7,285 nucleotides of DNA from Micavibrio sp. UBA5703 (GTDB lineage: Bacteria > Pseudomonadota > Alphaproteobacteria > Micavibrionales > Micavibrionaceae), in NCBI GenBank assembly GCA_002420015.1, contig DIHF01000063.1:1-7285 (forward strand), read 5' to 3'. Positions within the stretch are counted from its first letter, which is position 1; each line of letters starts with the position of its first letter. This document shows positions 1 to 5,361 of this stretch, piece after piece. The position numbers and the translations under genes are program-made. The notes beneath the pieces were generated by a model that saw only the letters and a list, made by a program, of their open reading frames with translations, was not told the DNA's origin and did no database searches.

Positions 1-92
1 AGCAGGAGCTTTTCGGTCAGCGTCGTCTTCCCCGCATCGGGGTGCGAGATAATGGCAAAGGTCCGGCGTTTTGAAACAATATCTTTAATCAT
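1..92 (-). CDS. prfC: Peptide chain release factor 3 (RF3), N-terminal part, cut by window edge
   Basis: RF3 is the cytosolic translation GTPase that recycles class I release factors RF1 and RF2 after peptide release. Only the first 30 or so residues are present. They read MIKDIVSKRRTFAIISHPDA and continue GKTTLTEKLL. The RRTFAIISHPDAGKTT block is the P-loop region typical of RF3. LepA and TypA have different residues here (HIDHGKS and HVDHGKT), so RF3 is the better call. The ATG at 92 is the only usable start, because an in-frame TAA lies five codons upstream with no start codon between. No strong Shine-Dalgarno is visible. The gene is last in the minus-strand run, 46 bp after the DUF1491 gene. 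A near-palindrome with a -10-like hexamer sits just before the start, so prfC may have its own promoter. Confidence 0.93.
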   Translation of the reverse strand, partial: MIKDIVSKRRTFAIISHPDAGKTTLTEKLL

Positions 93-100
93 AACCGGAC

Positions 101-116
101 TGTTTTATACAAAACA
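101..116. promoter_or_regulatory. Near-perfect inverted repeat upstream of prfC, overlapping a -10-like hexamer
   Basis: The 16 bases TGTTTTATACAAAACA have 6-base arms that pair perfectly around a 4-base centre. On the minus strand it contains TATAAA (104-109), a good -10 match, only about 11 bases before the prfC start codon. I found no convincing -35 at 16-18 bases. It could be an operator or a promoter that gives a very short leader, or chance symmetry in an AT-rich patch. Confidence 0.25.
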
Positions 117-138
117 CCCGCCCCGGTCACCTGATTTC

Positions 139-483
139 TTAACTTATCGCCTTCCCCTCAAACGGGTTGCGACGCTGGCGGTCCTCAACCTCGATAACCC
201 AAAGGTCCGGGTCGCGGCTGACAGCGCGGGCGATATAGGCGTCAGCCTCTTTTTCCGGCACGGTATTGGTGCCGCCCAGAACCGCCATCCAGCCAAGCTC
301 CCCCTCTATATCGCGCTGTTGGATAAGTACAATACAGCCTTCTTCGATTGTGTTTATTTTGACCAGAATAAGCCCGGCGGCATACGCCCCGCGATTGACC
401 ACATAGGCCGGTATGGATTGCGACGAAAGGCGGCGAAGCTGCCCTTCGACGATCAATCCGGTTGGGATACGGGCCTCATCCAT
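139..483 (-). CDS. DUF1491 family protein
   Basis: This 114-residue protein matches the DUF1491 family, a small cytosolic family of unknown function common in Alphaproteobacteria. The features I recognise are the RRGAYAAG-like stretch leading to IxVKIN (residues 31-44) and the C-terminal block EADAYIARAVSRDPDLWVIE followed by VEDR (residues 79-102), where acidic and aromatic residues are most conserved. The length is normal for the family. There is no signal peptide or membrane segment. The ATG at 483 lies two bases after the TAA of the 72-residue gene (TAAttATG), so translation is probably coupled. Its Shine-Dalgarno is weak. It is the third cistron of the fur cluster. The family call is from memory of the motif; nothing in the sequence reveals a biochemical activity. 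Confidence 0.85.
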   Translation of the reverse strand: MDEARIPTGLIVEGQLRRLSSQSIPAYVVNRGAYAAGLILVKINTIEEGCIVLIQQRDIEGELGWMAVLGGTNTVPEKEADAYIARAVSRDPDLWVIEVEDRQRRNPFEGKAIS

Positions 484-485
484 AA

Positions 486-704
486 TTAATGGACATGCCC
501 TTCATTGACCCAGCGGCTGACGGTCAACAGGGCGGTGTCGGAAGGATCTTCGGGGTGGTGAAAACTGTAAACGCGAAGGGCCACGCCGAAAGCGGCCTTT
601 TCGCCCTCATGCTTCATCCCGTTATAGGCGCGCATGACGGCGGCATGGCATTTGCAGCCATCGTCTTCCTTTTCAATCTCAAAATTTCCGGTTTTGCAGG
701 TCAT
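486..704 (-). CDS. Small His/Cys-rich protein translationally coupled to fur, function unknown
   Basis: I do not recognise a named family for this 72-residue protein. It has three cysteines (C3, C17, C19), with C17-x-C19-H20 forming a compact cluster. Six histidines are spread behind it: H20, H32, H49-H50 and H70/H72 at the very C-terminus. The middle (about 22-48) looks helical and ends in AAFGVALRVYSFHHPEDP. There is no membrane segment or signal peptide. Its ATG at 704 overlaps the TGA of fur as ATGA, and its stop lies two bases before the DUF1491 start, so it is locked between two conserved genes. This tight packing and the even codon use make it a real gene. A metal-binding role is an inference from the Cys/His content and the Fur linkage only. 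Confidence 0.8.
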   Translation of the reverse strand: MTCKTGNFEIEKEDDGCKCHAAVMRAYNGMKHEGEKAAFGVALRVYSFHHPEDPSDTALLTVSRWVNEGHVH

Positions 705-1108
705 TTCTTTTTTATCTTCTTCCCGTACAACTCAAGACGATGATCGACCAGATCATAACCAAGATCGCGGGCGATTTTTATTTTAATTTTTTCCAGTTCT
801 TCATTTTGGAATTCAACGACCTTCCCGGTCTCAAGATCAATCAGATGGTGATGATGATCGGCGTTAAGCTCATAGCGCGAATAACCTTCCTGAAACTCAT
901 GGCGGATGACAAGATCAAGCTCGTCCAGAAGGCTTAACGTGCGGTAAACCGTCGCGATGGAAATCGACTCGTCGATCTTTCTGGCGCGCTCATAGACATC
1001 TTCGACCGAAGGATGGTCTTCGGCGCTGCCCAAAACGCGCAAAATAACGCGGCGCTGGCCTGTCATCTTCAGGCCGGCTTCGGCGGCACGTTGCTCCAGT
1101 TCAGTCAT
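701..1108 (-). CDS. fur: Ferric uptake regulator family repressor (Fur/Mur type)
   Basis: This 135-residue protein is a Fur-family metal-dependent DNA-binding regulator. The winged helix occupies roughly residues 10-75, with the recognition region SISIATVYRTLSLLDELDLV (48-67). The dimerisation and metal-sensing part follows. Likely sensing ligands are H32, E80 and the histidine run H85-H88, with H123 in the VDH motif near the C-terminus. The structural-zinc CxxC seen in many Fur proteins after HHHH is absent: the stretch reads LIDLETGKVVEF. That is normal for alphaproteobacterial Fur/Mur, so the metal sensed could be iron or manganese. The C-terminus is lysine-rich. A promoter is predicted 36-64 bases upstream. 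The gene heads a coupled cluster (ATGA overlap with the next gene) and lies downstream of the histidine kinase with a 75-base gap. Confidence 0.95.
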   Translation of the reverse strand: MTELEQRAAEAGLKMTGQRRVILRVLGSAEDHPSVEDVYERARKIDESISIATVYRTLSLLDELDLVIRHEFQEGYSRYELNADHHHHLIDLETGKVVEFQNEELEKIKIKIARDLGYDLVDHRLELYGKKIKKK

Positions 1109-1143
1109 GGCGATTTTCCCAAATCACTAAGGTTACCGGGCCG

Positions 1144-1172
1144 ATACTAGCCCTTTCGGCACATTTGAGCAA
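1144..1172 (-). promoter_or_regulatory. Predicted sigma70-type promoter of fur
   Basis: On the minus strand TTGCTC (1167-1172) and TAGTAT (1144-1149) are separated by exactly 17 bases. The match is 3/6 for the -35 and 4/6 for the -10. Transcription would start near 1137 and give a leader of about 29 bases before the fur ATG at 1108. It fills the only gap between the kinase and fur, which suggests fur can be transcribed independently. I saw no clear Fur-type operator over it. Confidence 0.4.
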
Positions 1173-1183
1173 GTTTGGGCTGC

Positions 1184-2722
1184 TTAGCCGCGGACAGGGG
1201 CTTTTTTCGACTTCGGAGATGCCGCGATAACGCGCCGCGCAGGAAAGGAAACGAAAACACGCGCGCCCTGCCCAAGATCGGACTCCAGCGTCAATGTGCC
1301 ATCGTGCAACTCCGCCATCGCCTTGGCCAGCGGAAGGCCTAACCCGGTGCCCTGTCCTGCATATCCCGGCCCCTTTGTGACCTGCCCAAAAGGCTCCATG
1401 GCCTGACTGATCTTGTCTTTAGGAATACCGACACCCTGGTCGAAAACGGTAATCTGCATCCGCCCATCAGCCAGCACTCGGGCACCGACCGTTATTTGCT
1501 CCCCTGCCCTGGAGAACTTTATCGCATTGGTCATCAGATTGATCAAAATCTGGCGCACCAATTGCGGATCGGCGTAGAGGTTGGGCAGTCCTTCCTGAAT
1601 ATCATGAGAAATAGTTATGTTCCTGTCGAATGCCCGTGAAGCCATCATCCGCGATACGGAATCAATAAGGCCGACCACGTCGACGCTTCCCTCATCCAGT
1701 TCGATCCGCCCCGCCTCGATTTTCGACATATCGAGAACCTCGTTGATGATTTCAAGCAGATGATTGGCGCTCGAAAGAATATCGCCGAGATATTCGGAAT
1801 ACTTTTTATTACCCAAAGGCCCGTAAGTTTCCTTCAGTATCATCTCCGAAAATCCGATAATGGCATTCATCGGTGTTCTGAGTTCATGGCTCATATTCGC
1901 CAAAAAGGTTGATTTCGCCATATTGGCCGCATCGGCTTGCTCCTTGGCCAGTAAAAGCGATTGCTCCATCTGCTTGCGCAGAGTGATATCCATGACCGTC
2001 GTAACCTGAAAGCGCCGCTTCTGGCTAAGCTCGATGGTCGCTGCCGTAAACAGAGCGTTGGCGACACTGCCTTCCTTGCGGATAATCTTCATTTCACCGG
2101 CATTGTGCCCGCCTGATTTCAACAGATCGTCATAGTTCTTTTTAACCGCGTCACGCTCGTCAGGTGTCACAAGACCGATAATATCAGCATTGATAAGCTC
2201 ATCGCGCGACCATCCATAGACCCTGATAAAGCTTTCGTTCACACGGACGATCTGCCTGTCGGTATCCGTGACCACGATCCCGATCTCGCTCACATCAAAA
2301 ACAGATGTCAAAAGCGATATGGCGTCGTCTCGCTCGCGTTGTAAAATAGACTGGTCAGACACATCAGCCTGACCGATAACATCGAGTAAAATAACATTTC
2401 CCTTGTCATCCTTGACGGGGCTGACCCAGAAGCCGTTAACCCGCACCCCGCCGGGCACCGTCGGCAATGCCAGAATGGTGACAGGCTTTTTCTTTCCGGC
2501 GCAAACTTCAAAGGACTGATGGAAATGGCGGGCGTTTTCGCTGTCCATAAATGATGCGATCGATTTACCAAGAACCTGATCGGCGCTGCGCCCGAAATAA
2601 TCAAGCGCTCGCAGATTGGCCTCACGTACAATGAACAGATTGTCGTCCGCAGGCTGCACGATAAAACGCGGAACCGGCATGGAATTGAACAAAGCCGCAT
2701 GATCGATCGATGGGGTCGCCAT
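1184..2722 (-). CDS. Soluble PAS-PAS sensor histidine kinase, PleC/DivJ-like core
   Basis: This 512-residue kinase has no membrane segment and should act in the cytoplasm. Two PAS-like sensor domains (about 8-118 and 135-250) precede a HisKA dimerisation domain with the H-box FLANMSHELRTPMNAIIGFS, where H279 is the phosphorylated histidine. The HATPase domain has an N-box (NLMTNAIKFS, N399), G1 (DQGVGIP, D428), an F-box (PFGQ) and G2 (GQGTGLGL, 456-463), so it looks catalytically complete. The stretch after the H-box (SEMILKETYGPLG, then HLLEIINEVLDMSKIEAGRI) is the form common in alphaproteobacterial cell-cycle kinases such as PleC and DivJ, but it is shared by many orphan kinases. No receiver domain or response regulator gene is in the window. 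It starts 5 bases after the GGDEF-like gene, so the two are probably co-translated. Confidence 0.93.
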   Translation of the reverse strand: MATPSIDHAALFNSMPVPRFIVQPADDNLFIVREANLRALDYFGRSADQVLGKSIASFMDSENARHFHQSFEVCAGKKKPVTILALPTVPGGVRVNGFWVSPVKDDKGNVILLDVIGQADVSDQSILQRERDDAISLLTSVFDVSEIGIVVTDTDRQIVRVNESFIRVYGWSRDELINADIIGLVTPDERDAVKKNYDDLLKSGGHNAGEMKIIRKEGSVANALFTAATIELSQKRRFQVTTVMDITLRKQMEQSLLLAKEQADAANMAKSTFLANMSHELRTPMNAIIGFSEMILKETYGPLGNKKYSEYLGDILSSANHLLEIINEVLDMSKIEAGRIELDEGSVDVVGLIDSVSRMMASRAFDRNITISHDIQEGLPNLYADPQLVRQILINLMTNAIKFSRAGEQITVGARVLADGRMQITVFDQGVGIPKDKISQAMEPFGQVTKGPGYAGQGTGLGLPLAKAMAELHDGTLTLESDLGQGARVFVSFPARRVIAASPKSKKAPVRG

Positions 2723-2727
2723 ATCGG

Positions 2728-3552
2728 CTATTCTTTCGCTGCCTGTACGTATCTTTCAAGAGGGCTCATCTCGTAATGTTTCAGAACCATGTCCGATTCG
2801 TTGCGCGGATTGTTCAGATCAGCATCCAGATTTTCCAGGAGCTCATGTACTTTTTCATCCGGCAAAGGCTCTGCAACACAGCAGGAAACTGTCAAGGGAA
2901 CCTTTTCATTCCCAAAATTGATGGTGATATTTTCCCGCTCCAACTCATGGCGCAGACGCTCCAATGCCGCGATTCCCCCTCTGGCCTCTGATTGCTTCAT
3001 GCAGAGTATGAACTTGTCATCGGCAAACACGTAGGCATCATCAAACGCCCGCAAGCTCTTCTTGATAAGCCCGGAAACCAGGACGACATAATCTCTGGCC
3101 TTATCCTCACCGAACGAATCCCTGATCTTTTGAAACCCATCTATACGCGCAATGGCAACAGTAAACTGCTGGCCGTTGCGCGCGAGGCGATCAAGTTCCT
3201 TTTTAAGGTCGTTGACCAGCACCCGCTTGCTGCGCAGGCTCGTAAGAGAGTCGTATCCCAGATTTTCCGATACTATCTTTTTCTCCAACGATGCCAGCTC
3301 GGCAATAAAATCTTCAAACTGACCGGGATTTGGCTTGCCGGCTGCGATCAATTTATGGTGATTCTGGCGGAATTCTTCAATTTGCTCAGGCTTTAAAAGC
3401 TCGGCGGCACCCTCGCCACCAAGCCATCCCAGCAACAACCCCGGAACGGTCGCAGGCGTGTCGCTGTGAACAGCCGCAAACCACGCCGAATATTCCTTCA
3501 GCGCAGGCGCAATGTTCTTGATTTTCTGCTCAAGACCGTACTCTAGAGGCAT
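2728..3552 (-). CDS. Degenerate GGDEF-domain protein, probably not a diguanylate cyclase
   Basis: This 274-residue soluble protein has a helical N-terminal domain (about 1-97) and a GGDEF fold (about 98-262). The GGDEF entry motif is DSLTSLRSKRVL, in place of the usual DxLTGLxNR. The first metal aspartate is kept (IDGF, D138), but the signature reads ADDKF (177-181) instead of GGDEF, so both glycines and the catalytic acid pattern are altered. The usual ND of the substrate-binding helix reads RD (144-145). I infer that it does not make c-di-GMP and may serve as a binding or scaffold domain. The N-terminal arrangement (W24, then LLGWLGGEG, then NHHKL) loosely recalls a zinc-binding CZB domain without its ligands, but this is weak. 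It lies 48 bp after tgt and 5 bp before the histidine kinase, so a shared signalling role is likely. Confidence 0.85.
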   Translation of the reverse strand: MPLEYGLEQKIKNIAPALKEYSAWFAAVHSDTPATVPGLLLGWLGGEGAAELLKPEQIEEFRQNHHKLIAAGKPNPGQFEDFIAELASLEKKIVSENLGYDSLTSLRSKRVLVNDLKKELDRLARNGQQFTVAIARIDGFQKIRDSFGEDKARDYVVLVSGLIKKSLRAFDDAYVFADDKFILCMKQSEARGGIAALERLRHELERENITINFGNEKVPLTVSCCVAEPLPDEKVHELLENLDADLNNPRNESDMVLKHYEMSPLERYVQAAKE

Positions 3553-3600
3553 AATCCACCCACTCTCTGTTTAGAATACGCGTAAATCCGTTAACAAAGC

Positions 3601-4794
3601 CTAAGCCGCCAGCCATTCTTTTTCAAGATTATCGAGGCTGCCATCTTTTATAGCCTGCCTGACTTCACGCATCAGGCGGTTGAAAGTGGCCACATTATGC
3701 TGGGCAAGTATTTGAATTCCAAGGATTTCATTGGCTTTGAACAAATGGTGGATATAGGCCTTGGAAAAGTCTTTTGACGCCGCCAGCCCCATACTTTCGT
3801 CTAGAGGCTCCGGATCGTCCCGGTAGCGGGCGTTTTTGATGTTTATGGTCTCGCCGGGCGTTCCCCGCACATACGCCATGCCGTGCCGCGCCAGGCGTGT
3901 GGGGATGACGCAATCGAAGGTATCAATCCCCAGCCGCACAAAGGTAAACACATCCCTGATCCGGCCGATCCCCAGAAAATGCACCGGCCTTTCGGGATGT
4001 ATGAACGGCGCGGACCATTCGATAATGCCACGCATTTCCTCATTCGTGCCGCCGAGGCACCCGCCGATGGCCGTACCGAAAAACGGCCTGTCCTTCGTAT
4101 AGGCGGCGCTTTCCTCGCGCAACTCCCTGTGAACGCCGCCTTGTACAATGCCGTAAACCGCCTGCGCGCCGTTATCCTTTTCCGCAAAAGCCGACAGGCA
4201 GCGATCACCCCATCGCATGCTCATGGCCATGGATTTGGCCGTGTAATCTTTTGTGTCGTGATAGGCCGTGCATTCATCGAACTGCATGAGCAAGTCCGCG
4301 CCGAGCTGGCGCTGGATCTCCATTGAGCTTTCCGGCGTTAATTTGATTTTCGCTCCGTCGATATAGGAACGAAACACCGCGCCCTCCTCGCTGATCTCCA
4401 GAAGGCTTTTGTTTTCATGCCCCTTGTTGCGACCCTTGACCTCGTCGGCGCAGGTGCCGTGCCCCATGGAAAACACCTGAAAACCGCCGCTGTCGGTCAG
4501 CATCGGGCCGTCCCATTGCATGAATTTATGCAACCCGCCCATCTTCTCGACCAGATCCGCGCCGGGCTGAAGCATCAGGTGATAGGTGTTGGAAAGGATG
4601 ATATCCGTCTGCGCTTCGCGCAAATGTGCCGGGGATAACGCCTTGACCGTGGCCTTGGTGCCGCAGAAAATATAGTTCGGCGTCTCGATCGCACCGTGCG
4701 GCGTTTTGAGCAGCCCCGTCCGCGCCGAAGTCTTTCCGTCGCGCGCGGTGATTTCAAAGGAGAAGTTCGGGTATCCTAATGCGGGAAGACTCAA
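3601..4794 (-). CDS. tgt: tRNA-guanine transglycosylase, atypical (zinc cysteines lost)
   Basis: Tgt exchanges guanine-34 in tRNAs with GUN anticodons for preQ1 in most bacteria, or for queuine where queuine is salvaged. The TIM-barrel core is intact: SNTYHL (69-73), the DSGGFQVFS motif with base D101, FDEC with D173, GIVQGG with Q218, and the nucleophile D294 in FDCVIPTRLARHG. Three things are odd. A segment at about 111-130, between FSMG and LLEISEEG, is longer than in typical enzymes. The base-recognition loop reads GGCLGGT (244-250) where bacterial enzymes usually have GGLAVGE. The three zinc cysteines of the CxCxxC motif are M335, L337 and S340, although H366 remains. At 397 residues it exceeds the usual 375 or so. 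The start is TTG at 4794. It is forced, because the rpmB stop lies two codons upstream in the same frame. The Shine-Dalgarno is poor, suggesting coupling to rpmB. Confidence 0.93.
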   Translation of the reverse strand: MSLPALGYPNFSFEITARDGKTSARTGLLKTPHGAIETPNYIFCGTKATVKALSPAHLREAQTDIILSNTYHLMLQPGADLVEKMGGLHKFMQWDGPMLTDSGGFQVFSMGHGTCADEVKGRNKGHENKSLLEISEEGAVFRSYIDGAKIKLTPESSMEIQRQLGADLLMQFDECTAYHDTKDYTAKSMAMSMRWGDRCLSAFAEKDNGAQAVYGIVQGGVHRELREESAAYTKDRPFFGTAIGGCLGGTNEEMRGIIEWSAPFIHPERPVHFLGIGRIRDVFTFVRLGIDTFDCVIPTRLARHGMAYVRGTPGETINIKNARYRDDPEPLDESMGLAASKDFSKAYIHHLFKANEILGIQILAQHNVATFNRLMREVRQAIKDGSLDNLEKEWLAA

Positions 4795-4797
4795 AGC

Positions 4798-5091
4798 TTA
4801 CGCCGCTTTGCCGGAACGGGCCTTTTCAACCTGTTTTTTGAAAGGGCGCAAAGCCGGATCAAGCTTGCTTGAAGCCGTGTCGGCCAGATAGGCATCGAAA
4901 CCGCCCATGTGCTCGACCGTGCGCAGGCCCGCAGAACTGGCGCGCAGGCTGACCCAGCGCTTGAGCACTTCGCTATAAAGGCGCGTATACTGCACATTGG
5001 GCAGGAAACGGCGGCGGGTTCTGTTTTTGGCGTGGGAAACGTTGTTTCCGGTCATAACGCCTTTCCCGGTTATCATACAGCGGCGGCTCAT
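4798..5091 (-). CDS. rpmB: Large-subunit ribosomal protein L28 (bL28)
   Basis: This 97-residue protein is bL28 of the 50S ribosome. The N-terminus MSRRCMITGKGVMTGNNVSH followed by AKNRTRRRFLPNVQ is the conserved L28 core. The extension after about residue 75 (LDPALRPFKKQVEKARSGKAA) gives the longer form common in Alphaproteobacteria; the E. coli protein is 78 residues. Only one cysteine is present, so it is the zinc-free form. The ATG at 5091 is preceded by a strong AAGGAAG at 6 bases. A promoter is predicted 50-79 bases upstream. The stop TAA is followed after three bases by the TTG start of tgt in the same reading frame, so both should lie on one transcript. Confidence 0.96.
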   Translation of the reverse strand: MSRRCMITGKGVMTGNNVSHAKNRTRRRFLPNVQYTRLYSEVLKRWVSLRASSAGLRTVEHMGGFDAYLADTASSKLDPALRPFKKQVEKARSGKAA

Positions 5092-5097
5092 GGTGTT

Positions 5098-5104
5098 CTT
5101 CCTT
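5098..5104 (-). promoter_or_regulatory. Strong ribosome binding site of rpmB
   Basis: AAGGAAG on the minus strand, 6 bases before the rpmB ATG. It is the clearest Shine-Dalgarno among the minus-strand genes here and fits the high expression expected of a ribosomal protein gene. Confidence 0.7.
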
Positions 5105-5140
5105 AAACTAAAACGGTTGCAGTTATTCTGTTTGAGCCGG

Positions 5141-5170
5141 AAGATAAGAGAAAATGCGCCAGAAAGTCAA
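5141..5170 (-). promoter_or_regulatory. Predicted sigma70-type promoter of rpmB-tgt
   Basis: On the minus strand TTGACT (5165-5170, 5/6 match) and TATCTT (5141-5146, 4/6 match) are separated by 18 bases. Transcription would start near 5134 and give a leader of about 43 bases. The repeat element ends 28 bases upstream of the -35. Confidence 0.5.
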
Positions 5171-5197
5171 GCGCCAGATTACTTAAACACAATACAT

Positions 5198-5346
5198 CCG
5201 TCATCCCCGTGGTTCGTGGAAACCGCAGGTTTACGCGAACTCAAACGACGGGGATCCAGAAAAAGCGCGGCGCAAAGCGCCGCACATATGGATTCCCGCC
5301 GTTTAAGCCTGACCACAAGCACGTGGTCAGGCCGCGGGAATGACGG
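5198..5346. repeat. Palindromic repeat element with three internal hairpins
   Basis: The ends are inverted copies: CCGTCATCCCCG at 5198-5209 and CGGGAATGACGG at 5335-5346, with one mismatch. Inside, GGGGATCCA (5250-5258) and TGGATTCCCG (5289-5298) repeat the theme facing inwards. The left arm holds a hairpin 5212-5224/5228-5240 (13-base arms, one mismatch, one wobble, loop GCA). The centre holds GCGGCGC-AAA-GCGCCGC (5267-5283). The right arm holds a perfect 10-bp stem GCCTGACCAC/GTGGTCAGGC (5307-5316/5323-5332) with a 6-base loop. The GTCATCCCCG...GGGATCCA...TGGATTCCCG...GGGAATGAC layout is that of a dispersed palindromic repeat seen in many proteobacterial genomes, including rickettsial ones. 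No transposase is present, so it is a non-coding element. Confidence 0.75.
5260..5283 (-). terminator. Probable intrinsic terminator of the coiled-coil gene
   Basis: Read on the minus strand, an all-GC 7-bp stem GCGGCGC-TTT-GCGCCGC is followed after two bases by TTTTT. It lies 79 bases after the stop of the coiled-coil gene and upstream of the rpmB promoter, so it would separate the two transcripts. It is the central hairpin of the palindromic repeat, so termination may be incidental. Confidence 0.5.
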
Positions 5347-5361
5347 TAATTATATGGATTT

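Noticed and set aside
52..489. Plus-strand open frame of 145 codons opposite prfC and DUF1491
   Set aside because: It is a mirror frame of the conserved minus-strand DUF1491 gene, with no domain or plausible ribosome binding site.
701..1108. Loss of the CxxC zinc motif in Fur as a novel variant
   Set aside because: Alphaproteobacterial Fur/Mur proteins commonly lack this motif, so it is expected and not a finding.
2308..2700. Second minus-strand open frame of 130 codons inside the kinase gene
   Set aside because: It overlaps the PAS coding region in another frame, and the product is arginine- and serine-rich nonsense-like sequence.
3843..4208. Open frames overlapping tgt on both strands, raising the question of a frameshift in tgt
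   Set aside because: The main tgt frame continues unbroken with conserved motifs before, within and after the region, so the missing cysteines are not caused by a frameshift.
4795..4797. preQ1 riboswitch upstream of tgt
   Set aside because: Only three bases separate tgt from rpmB, and the rpmB leader is about 43 bases with no preQ1 aptamer pattern that I can see.
5198..5346. Possible CRISPR array because of repeated motifs
   Set aside because: The repeats are inverted and nested, not direct and evenly spaced, and no cas gene is nearby.
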